Shown: positions 1 through 7,353 of the stretch, one piece after another
Numbering within the stretch: the first letter of the stretch is position 1
Layout of the letters: each line of letters opens with the position of its first letter
The notes under the pieces: model-generated
What the model saw: the letters and a program-made list of their open reading frames with translations, nothing else
Database searches by the model: none
Told to the model about the DNA's origin: nothing
Source: Deltaproteobacteria bacterium
GTDB lineage: Bacteria; Desulfobacterota; SM23-61
DNA: 18,245 nucleotides
NCBI GenBank assembly: GCA_026388915.1
Contig: JAPLIW010000541.1
Coordinates: 1 to 18,245, forward strand
Direction: 5' to 3'
Position numbers and translations under genes: made by a program

Positions 1-2
1 AG

Positions 3-79
3 TGGAACAATGGAATAATGGATGAACAAGGATTTATTATTTTGCCATTCGATTTAACCATGATTCCATCATTCCAACT
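3..79. repeat. Octamer repeats arranged as an inverted pair
   Basis: The left part (3-26) is three octamers of the form TGGAAnAA (TGGAACAA, TGGAATAA, TGGATGAA). The right part, around 58-79, reads TGGAATGA, TGGAATCA on the minus strand. The arms at 4-21 and 58-75 match at 15 of 18 positions as an inverted repeat. The left arm touches the window edge, so the element may extend outside. No convincing gene overlaps it. Confidence 0.5.
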
Positions 80-84
80 TGTTT

Positions 85-126
85 GCTCTGCGGTCTCTGC
101 GTGCTCTGCGGTGATTTTTTTTCTTC
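85..126 (+). repeat. CTCTGCG-type dispersed repeat, copy A
   Basis: Three CTCTGCG units spaced about 10 nt apart are followed by GGTGA and a run of eight T, then CTTC. The same layout recurs on the minus strand at 5750-5791 and on the plus strand at 6012-6052, always in non-coding DNA. It lies upstream of the Hsp20 gene but about 65 nt before the likely promoter. Confidence 0.6.
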
Positions 127-191
127 ATCTTCATTTCCTCCTCCAAAAGCCTCACCCCATGAATTCATTGCCCAATTTTGTTTCCCCGGGG

Positions 192-220
192 TTGACAAGA
201 GGCGGATCGGTGCTTACTTT
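192..220 (+). promoter_or_regulatory. Candidate promoter of the Hsp20 gene
   Basis: A perfect -35 hexamer TTGACA (192-197) is followed after 17 nt by TACTTT (215-220), a weak -10 with three of six consensus bases. Transcription would start near 227 and leave a leader of about 45 nt with the strong ribosome-binding site. No HrcA/CIRCE operator is visible. A heat-shock sigma factor is possible, but the -10 does not match the Escherichia coli sigma-32 CCCCAT pattern. Confidence 0.4.
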
Positions 221-270
221 TATGTTGAAACGAGCCAATGGATAAAATAAGGTGAAAGGAGGAAAAACCT

Positions 271-720
271 ATGGCGCTGATTCGTTGGGATCCTTTCAGG
301 GAAATGTCTTCTTTACAGGAGAGAATGAACCGCTTGATGTCGGACTTCAGAACCCGGACTCCGTGGACCGAGGAGGAGATGGCTCAAGGGGCGTGGGTCC
401 CGGCGGTGGACATCTATGAGACGAAGGATTCAATCGTCCTGAACGTGGAGCTTCCGGGGGTAACCAAAGAGGAAATCTCCATCGAGGTCAAAGACAACAC
501 CCTGACCCTCAGGGGCGAAAAGAAGATGGAAAAGGACGTGAAAGAGGAGAGCTATCATCGTATGGAAAGGACCTATGGGTCGTTCATGAGGGCTTTCACT
601 CTTCCCAGCACGGTGCAGCAGGAAAAGGTGAAAGCGCGGTTTAGGGACGGGATCCTGGAAGTTTCGATTCCCAAGGCGGAAGAGGCCAAACCCAAACAGA
701 TCAAAGTAGAAGTGGGCTGA
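271..720 (+). CDS. hsp20: Small heat-shock protein, Hsp20/alpha-crystallin family
   Basis: This 149-residue protein is an ATP-independent holdase expected to bind unfolding cytosolic proteins and pass them to DnaK and ClpB, both encoded downstream. The N-terminus (MALIRWDPFREM, then a Met/Leu-rich helix) is typical of bacterial class A Hsp20. The alpha-crystallin domain spans about residues 43-137 and includes the VDIYETKDSIVLNVELPG strand region and the ARFRDGILEVSIPK strand that carries the family A-x-x-x-x-G-h-L motif. The short C-terminal tail has an I-x-V motif (IKV), used by the family for oligomer contacts. Length is normal. The start is set by AAAGGAGG at 255-262, 8 nt before ATG. A strong intrinsic terminator follows, so the gene is probably transcribed alone. 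Family assignment is very secure; a specific orthologue name is not implied. Confidence 0.96.
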   Translation: MALIRWDPFREMSSLQERMNRLMSDFRTRTPWTEEEMAQGAWVPAVDIYETKDSIVLNVELPGVTKEEISIEVKDNTLTLRGEKKMEKDVKEESYHRMERTYGSFMRAFTLPSTVQQEKVKARFRDGILEVSIPKAEEAKPKQIKVEVG

Positions 721-735
721 GAATACACTCCCGAG

Positions 736-761
736 GGGGGGCGAAGAGCCCCCCTTTTTTT
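736..761 (+). terminator. Intrinsic terminator of the Hsp20 gene
   Basis: A 7-bp perfect stem, GGGGGGC (736-742) with GCCCCCC (748-754), encloses the loop GAAGA and is followed directly by seven T (755-761). It starts 16 nt after the Hsp20 stop codon. Confidence 0.92.
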
Positions 762-827
762 CTGGGACCATGATTTCCTCGGTCAAAAAAGTATTCATTC
801 TATGAATTTATCGCTAAAATGTATTTT

Positions 828-853
828 TCTGCGTGAATCTGCGAAATCTGCGG
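828..853 (+). repeat. TCTGCG-type repeat in the clpB leader
   Basis: Three TCTGCG units sit about 10 nt apart (829-834, 839-844, 848-853), spaced by short A-rich stretches. The unit resembles the 14517-14580 palindrome more than the CTCTGCG copies. It ends about 33 nt before the clpB start, so it probably lies in the clpB 5' leader. A possible -10 box, TAAAAT, is at 815-820, but no good -35 pairs with it. Confidence 0.45.
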
Positions 854-885
854 ACCCTTTGTTCTTGATTTGGAAAGGAAAATAA

Positions 886-3516
886 ATGCGCTTCGATAAA
901 TTGACCCTAAAAGCCCAGGAAGCCCTGCAGGAAGCTCAGGCCGTCGCCGAGAAGCGCGAGCAGCAGCAGATCGAGCCCGAGCATCTCCTTCTGGCCCTGA
1001 TTCAGCAGACCGAGGGGATCATCCCCGGGGTTTTCCAGAAACTCGGGGTGTCTGTTCCGTCCCTCGCTTCCAGGCTGGAAGAAGCTCTGGGCAAGATTCC
1101 CAAAGTATACGGGGGGGGAGTCGGGCAGGTGTATATATCCCCCCGTTTGAAAAAGGTGATGGACAGCTCCTTCCAGGAGGCGGAGCGGCTGAAAGACGCC
1201 TACGTGAGCACGGAGCACATGCTCCTGGCCATCCTGGAGGAGCGGGACGGGGCGGCCTCCCTGATCCTGACCGGCCTGGGGGCCGACAAGGACAGCATCT
1301 ACAAGGTCCTCATGGCCGTCCGCGGCTCCCAGCGGGTCACGGACCAGAATCCGGAGGAGAAGTACCAGGCCCTGACCCGGTACACCCGGGACCTGACCGA
1401 CCTGGCCCGCAAGGGAAAGCTCGACCCGGTCATCGGCCGGGATGACGAAATCCGCCGCGTGCTCCAGGTTCTCTCCCGCCGGACGAAGAACAACCCGGTT
1501 CTGATCGGGGAGCCCGGTGTGGGCAAGACGGCCATCGTGGAGGGCCTGGCCCAGCGGATCGTAAACGGAGACGTTCCGGAGTCCCTCAAAAACAAGAAGC
1601 TGGTCGCCCTGGATCTGGGCGCCCTGATTGCCGGGACCAAATACCGGGGAGAGTTTGAGGACCGGCTCAAGGCTCTCCTGAAAGAGATCACCGATGCCGG
1701 GGGGGAGATCATTCTCTTCATCGATGAACTCCACACCCTGGTGGGGGCGGGCGCGGCCGAAGGGGCCATGGATGCCTCCAACATGCTCAAACCGGCCCTG
1801 GCCCGGGGGGAGCTGCGCTGCGTCGGGGCGACGACCATCAACGAATACCGCAAGCACGTGGAAAAAGATGCCGCCCTGGAGCGGCGTTTCCAGCCGGTCA
1901 TGGTCTCCGAGCCCACGGTGGAAGACACCATCGCCATCCTGCGGGGGTTGAAGGAGCGCTATGAGGTTCACCACGGGGTGCGCATCCAGGATTCGGCCAT
2001 TGTGGCCGCGGCCAAGCTCTCCCATCGTTACATTTCCGACCGTTTCCTTCCGGATAAAGCCATCGACCTGATCGATGAGGCCGCCTCGCGCCTGCGCATC
2101 GAGATCGACAGCCTGCCCGTGGAAGTGGACGAAGTGGAGCGGAAGATCACCCAGACGGAGATCGAGCGCCAGGCCCTGCTGAAGGAGAAGGACAAGGCCT
2201 CCCGGGAGCGCCTGGAGAAGATCGATAAGGAATTGGCCGAGCTCAGGAATCAGAGCGGGGCCATGAAGGCCCAATGGCAGAAGGAAAAAGCGGCCATCCA
2301 GAAGATCCGCTCCCTGAAAGAGCAGATCGAAGAAGCCCGGAGACAGGAACAGCAGGCCGAGCGCGAGGGGAACCTGGCCAGGGTGGCGGAGATCCGCTAC
2401 GGAAAAATCAGCGAACTCCAGAAGAGCCTGGAGAAGGAGAACCAGGCCCTGGCCGCCCAGCAAAAAGAGCACAGGATGCTGAAGGAGGAGGTAGACGCGG
2501 AAGACGTGGCCGAAGTCTTGGCCAAATGGACCCGGATTCCCGTTTCCAAAATGATGGAGGGGGAGATCGAAAAGCTCCTCAAGATGGAATCCCGCCTGAA
2601 GAAGCGCGTGGTGGGCCAGGAAGAGGCCATTCGCCTGGTTTCCAACTCTGTCCGGCGGGCGAGAGCCGATCTCCAGGACCCCAACCGTCCCATCGGGTCT
2701 TTCCTCTTCCTGGGCCCCACCGGGGTGGGAAAGACCGAGCTGGCCCGGGCCCTGGCGGAATTTCTCTTCGACGACGAACAGGCCATGGTCCGCCTGGATA
2801 TGTCCGAATTCATGGAGAAGCATTCGGTGGCCCGGTTGATCGGGGCTCCTCCGGGGTATGTGGGCTATGAAGAGGGAGGATACCTCACCGAGGCGGTGCG
2901 CCGCAAACCCTACGCGGTGGTCCTCTTCGACGAAGTGGAGAAGGCCCACCCGGAGGTCTTCAACGCCCTGCTTCAGATTCTGGATGACGGGCGCCTCACG
3001 GACGGAAAAGGGAGGACGGTGGACTTCAAGAATACGGTCCTCATCATGACCTCCAACATCGGAAGCCAATGGATTCAGGATTTAGGAGCGAAAGACTATG
3101 AAGAGATGCGCCGCCGGGTTCTCGATGCCCTGAAGGCTCATTTCAAGCCCGAGTTCTTGAACCGGGTGGACGAGGTGATCATCTTCCACGCGCTCACCTT
3201 TGAAAATATTAAAGAAATTGTGGAGATCCAGCTGCGGAACCTGAGGAAGCGGCTGGCGGAGAAGAAGATCTCCCTGGTTCTGACCGATCGGGCCAAGGAG
3301 TTTCTGGCCAAGGAAGGATTTGATCCGGTTTACGGGGCTCGGCCTCTCAAACGGGCGATTCAGCGCTTCATTCAGGACCCCCTGGCGCTCAAACTCCTGG
3401 AGAAAGAGTTCTCCGAGGGGGATACCGTGGAGGCGGATGTAAGCCTCAAGAATGAAATGGTTTTTTCCAAGCCTCCGGCCAAGGGGCGATCCAAGACCGC
3501 AGGCGACCGCGCTTGA
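886..3516 (+). CDS. clpB: ClpB disaggregase (Hsp100)
   Basis: An 876-residue hexameric AAA+ machine that, with DnaK, pulls polypeptides out of aggregates in the cytosol. The N-terminal Clp_N repeats cover about residues 1-150. Domain NBD1 has Walker A GEPGVGKT (208-215), Walker B ending D280-E281, the KYRG pore loop and R333-R334. A long charged coiled coil at about 410-530 is the ClpB middle domain, the feature that separates ClpB from ClpA and ClpC. NBD2 has GPTGVGKT (610-617), pore loop GYVG, Walker B FDE (681-683), arginine finger R760 and sensor-2 GARPLKR. No ClpP-docking tripeptide is present between Walker B2 and R760. All catalytic residues are intact and length is slightly above the E. 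coli protein (857). A short AAAGGAA lies just before the ATG. dnaK follows after a gap of about 250 nt that has its own promoter candidate. Confidence 0.98.
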   Translation: MRFDKLTLKAQEALQEAQAVAEKREQQQIEPEHLLLALIQQTEGIIPGVFQKLGVSVPSLASRLEEALGKIPKVYGGGVGQVYISPRLKKVMDSSFQEAERLKDAYVSTEHMLLAILEERDGAASLILTGLGADKDSIYKVLMAVRGSQRVTDQNPEEKYQALTRYTRDLTDLARKGKLDPVIGRDDEIRRVLQVLSRRTKNNPVLIGEPGVGKTAIVEGLAQRIVNGDVPESLKNKKLVALDLGALIAGTKYRGEFEDRLKALLKEITDAGGEIILFIDELHTLVGAGAAEGAMDASNMLKPALARGELRCVGATTINEYRKHVEKDAALERRFQPVMVSEPTVEDTIAILRGLKERYEVHHGVRIQDSAIVAAAKLSHRYISDRFLPDKAIDLIDEAASRLRIEIDSLPVEVDEVERKITQTEIERQALLKEKDKASRERLEKIDKELAELRNQSGAMKAQWQKEKAAIQKIRSLKEQIEEARRQEQQAEREGNLARVAEIRYGKISELQKSLEKENQALAAQQKEHRMLKEEVDAEDVAEVLAKWTRIPVSKMMEGEIEKLLKMESRLKKRVVGQEEAIRLVSNSVRRARADLQDPNRPIGSFLFLGPTGVGKTELARALAEFLFDDEQAMVRLDMSEFMEKHSVARLIGAPPGYVGYEEGGYLTEAVRRKPYAVVLFDEVEKAHPEVFNALLQILDDGRLTDGKGRTVDFKNTVLIMTSNIGSQWIQDLGAKDYEEMRRRVLDALKAHFKPEFLNRVDEVIIFHALTFENIKEIVEIQLRNLRKRLAEKKISLVLTDRAKEFLAKEGFDPVYGARPLKRAIQRFIQDPLALKLLEKEFSEGDTVEADVSLKNEMVFSKPPAKGRSKTAGDRA

Positions 3517-3591
3517 GAGAAAGCCCCAGCTGATTGCGTCAGGCTTCCCAGCCTTGGCCTGGCGGAAAAGGAGAAATGCTCGATACCCCGA

Positions 3592-3613
3592 CCCTCTCCC
3601 GCAAGGGGGAGGG
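3592..3613. repeat. GC-rich hairpin with GCAA tetraloop between clpB and dnaK
   Basis: CCCTCTCCC (3592-3600), loop GCAA, and GGGGGAGGG (3605-3613) form a 9-bp stem with one G-T pair. No T run follows, so it is not a standard intrinsic terminator. The sequence resembles the short CCCTCTCCC/GGGGAGGG palindromes that recur in many proteobacterial genomes. It could stabilise the clpB transcript end. Confidence 0.55.
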
Positions 3614-3668
3614 AGGTTAGGGGCGGGCTGGACCTGCTGCGGGGGGAAGGAAACGACAGACGTTCGCC

Positions 3669-3697
3669 TTGACAGGGCCGAAATTGATGATTAAGTT
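3669..3697 (+). promoter_or_regulatory. Candidate dnaK promoter
   Basis: TTGACA (3669-3674) is followed after 17 nt by TAAGTT (3692-3697), which matches three of six -10 bases. The geometry is the same as in front of the Hsp20 gene: perfect -35, 17-nt spacer, poor -10. A leader of roughly 60-65 nt would precede the ATG at 3768. No CIRCE element is present. Confidence 0.4.
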
Positions 3698-3767
3698 TTT
3701 AAAAAGCTTAGAGAATTAGTTTTTCAAATATGGCCCTCCAGGGCATGAGGGATTGGAGGAAAGGAAA

Positions 3768-5663
<1,896 letters not shown>

Positions 5664-5676
5664 GACGCCTAGGCAA

Positions 5677-5707
5677 GGGGGGAGAAATCATCTCCCCCCC
5701 TTTTTTT
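5677..5707 (+). terminator. Intrinsic terminator of dnaK
   Basis: A 9-bp perfect stem, GGGGGGAGA (5677-5685) with TCTCCCCCC (5691-5699), has the loop AATCA. After one C come seven T (5701-5707). It starts 13 nt past the dnaK stop. Confidence 0.93.
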
Positions 5708-5730
5708 ATTCCTTAGGAAATTATAAGAGT

Positions 5731-5791
5731 CTCTGCGTTCTCCGACCGTGAAGAAAAAAATCAACCGCAGAGTACGCGGAGACCGCAGAGC
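5731..5791 (-). repeat. CTCTGCG-type dispersed repeat, copy B, with inverted partner
   Basis: On the minus strand, 5791-5750 reads CTCTGCG units followed by GGTTGA and a run of seven T then CTTC, the same layout as copy A. The plus-strand segment 5731-5744 (CTCTGCGTTCTCCG) matches the reverse complement of 5777-5790 at 13 of 14 positions, so transcripts of this region could fold into a long hairpin with a 32-nt loop. Confidence 0.6.
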
Positions 5792-5892
5792 TTTTTATTG
5801 AGAAAGACAAGAACCCAAATCATTTTATGGAGATTGAGTCCTCCTTGCCTTTCGATCCTCCGGGGGTGAAGACAAGAGGATGAACGAAGAGG

Positions 5893-5910
5893 AAGCAGAG
5901 AACGCAGAGA
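5893..5910 (-). repeat. Short CTCTGCG-type repeat fragment
   Basis: The minus strand reads TCTCTGCGTTCTCTGC followed by TT: two units of the family seen at 85-126, 5750-5791 and 6012-6052, without the T-run tail. Confidence 0.45.
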
Positions 5911-6011
5911 TCATCGGTAGAAAGACCTTTGGTGTTTTTGACCTTCCGGGGAGCGTTGGAAAAGGGGCCGCTTCCCTGCGGCGTCCGGCCTTAAGCTTTT
6001 GGCCATTTTAA

Positions 6012-6052
6012 TCTCTGCGTGCTCTGCGACCTCTGCGGTTAAGTTTTTTTTC
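6012..6052 (+). repeat. CTCTGCG-type dispersed repeat, copy C
   Basis: Three CTCTGCG units (6013-6019, 6022-6028, 6031-6037) are followed by GTTAAG and nine T. Layout and orientation match copy A at 85-126. Confidence 0.6.
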
Positions 6053-6134
6053 CATAATCATTTCACTGATCTCCCTTCTGTTTACGCCCGCCTTCCGGGC
6101 ATTCCCAAGGCTTTTCCCGCAGCCATATTTTGTG

Positions 6135-6164
6135 TTGAAATAGGAACCTGGTTTGTGGTATATA
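6135..6164 (+). promoter_or_regulatory. Candidate promoter of the dnaJ-like/clp pair
   Basis: TTGAAA (6135-6140) and TATATA (6159-6164) are separated by 18 nt. The -35 differs from consensus by one base and the -10 matches four of six. The leader to ATG 6214 would be about 43 nt. As the dnaK terminator lies upstream and no terminator lies between 7329 and 7354, this would drive both downstream genes. Confidence 0.4.
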
Positions 6165-6213
6165 GGAAACCTGTCGGGTGGTTCTTCCGGGAGAATGACC
6201 GGGTTTTTCATTG

Positions 6214-7329
6214 ATGGCATCCAGAAAAGATTATTACGACATTTTGGGAATTCGAAGAGGCGCGACCGAAGAGGAGGTCGAGAAGGCATACCAGAGACTA
6301 GCCCGCACCTATCAATCCGCACCCCAACCGGGCAACAGAACTGCAGATTTTCGCTTTCGAGAGATCTTGGAAGCGTATGAGATTCTTTCCAACAAGGCCC
6401 GGAGGGAAAGATACGATCGGCTGGGAATTGATTTTCCCTTCCAGGAGGATTTCTGGGATGAGATTCTGGAGGAAGCGGAAGAAGAAAACAGCCTGGAAGG
6501 GTTCGAGGATCTCTGGGAGCCGGGTTTTGACGGCGGACGACTCGGCGCCGAACAGGCTTCCTCCAAGGGGAAAGACATCCATGTAACCCTGGAGATCGAC
6601 CTGGAGGGCGCGGCCCGCGGGGTGGCGAAGAAAGTTCAAGTCCTTCAGGAGATTCCCTGCGTGACCTGCGGCGCGAGCGGGGTCAACGCGGAAGGCCCGC
6701 GAAAATTCTGCGGGCAATGCGGCGGAGCGGGACAGATCCAGGTGGGTCTCCCTCCCTCGGCCTCGGCCAAGGAATGTGACCGCTGCCAGGGAACCGGAAA
6801 AGTGTACACCCAACGCTGCGAGATTTGTTCCGGGAAAGGCTGGGTTGGCCGGAGAAGAGCGGTTACGGTTCAGATTCCCCCCGGAGTGAATGATCATTGC
6901 CGGCTCTACCTCCCCCACCGGGGACACGCGGGAAAGGCCGCGGGTCTCAAAGGCGATCTGGTGGCCGAGATCCGGGTGAAGCCGCATCCCCATTTCGGAA
7001 GAAAAGGGGATGATTTATACGCCGGACTTTCCCTGGCCATCTGGGAAGCGGCCCTGGGAACCGAGGTGGAGGTTTCCACCCTCGACGGAACCGCACGGGT
7101 GAAAATCCCCGCCGGAGTTCAGTCGGGAGATCAAATTCATATTCCCAAGCGGGGAATTCCGTTCCTCCAGGGGGGCGGCAGGGGAGATCAGATCCTGTGC
7201 CTGAAAATTCAGGTTCCCCGGGAGGTAGACGAAAAGTCCAGAAAGACTCTGGAAGAACTGGAGCGGCGCAGCTCGGCCGTTTCGCGCCGGAAGCGGGATT
7301 GGACCGGCAGATCGGGAAAGCGGGAATAA
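6214..7329 (+). CDS. DnaJ-like protein with degenerate J-domain (HPD replaced by QSA)
   Basis: A 371-residue protein with the full DnaJ body plan. A J-domain-like region is at about 1-72 (DYYDILG at 6-12, helix II, then EAYEILSNKARRERYD). Four zinc-binding motifs follow: C149-VTCGASG, C166-GQCGGAG, C188-DRCQGTG and C202-EICSGKG. A complete C-terminal substrate-binding domain ends the protein (GDL..VKPHPHF, ALGTEVEVSTLDG, GGGRGDQ). The HPD tripeptide that stimulates Hsp70 ATPase is gone: aligned with E. coli DnaJ H33-P34-D35, this protein has Q34-S35-A36. The Gly/Phe linker is replaced by an acidic stretch (about 73-115). ATG 6214 is chosen over TTG 6211; no good ribosome-binding site is seen at the usual distance. 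It probably binds zinc and substrate but may not activate DnaK. The Clp ATPase gene begins 24 nt after its stop, so the two are likely cotranscribed. Confidence 0.9.
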   Translation: MASRKDYYDILGIRRGATEEEVEKAYQRLARTYQSAPQPGNRTADFRFREILEAYEILSNKARRERYDRLGIDFPFQEDFWDEILEEAEEENSLEGFEDLWEPGFDGGRLGAEQASSKGKDIHVTLEIDLEGAARGVAKKVQVLQEIPCVTCGASGVNAEGPRKFCGQCGGAGQIQVGLPPSASAKECDRCQGTGKVYTQRCEICSGKGWVGRRRAVTVQIPPGVNDHCRLYLPHRGHAGKAAGLKGDLVAEIRVKPHPHFGRKGDDLYAGLSLAIWEAALGTEVEVSTLDGTARVKIPAGVQSGDQIHIPKRGIPFLQGGGRGDQILCLKIQVPREVDEKSRKTLEELERRSSAVSRRKRDWTGRSGKRE

Positions 7330-7353
7330 CGCCCGTCTCCCCGCGGTATCATC

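Larger units (their letters stand above)
5708..6134. other. Gene-free gap between dnaK terminator and dnaJ-like promoter
   Basis: No credible coding region is seen. Short frames here (for example 5999-6214 plus and 6008-6322 minus) lack a ribosome-binding site and family motifs, and run through repeat sequence. The stretch holds three CTCTGCG-type repeat copies (5731-5791, 5893-5910, 6012-6052), listed separately, and otherwise unstructured AT-richer sequence. Confidence 0.6.

Noticed and set aside
18..245. Small plus-strand open frame at the left edge
   Set aside because: It runs through two repeat elements and the Hsp20 promoter region, with no ribosome-binding site or conserved sequence.
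907..3069. Long open frame on the minus strand opposite clpB (720 codons)
   Set aside because: It is fully antisense to a gene with intact ClpB motifs, has no recognisable domain, and arises from the GC-rich codon pattern of clpB.
3592..3613. Intrinsic terminator of clpB
   Set aside because: The stem is good but it is followed by AGGTTAGGGG rather than a T run.
5999..6322. Short frames on both strands between dnaK and the dnaJ-like gene
   Set aside because: They cover a dispersed repeat and the promoter candidate, and lack ribosome-binding sites and motifs.
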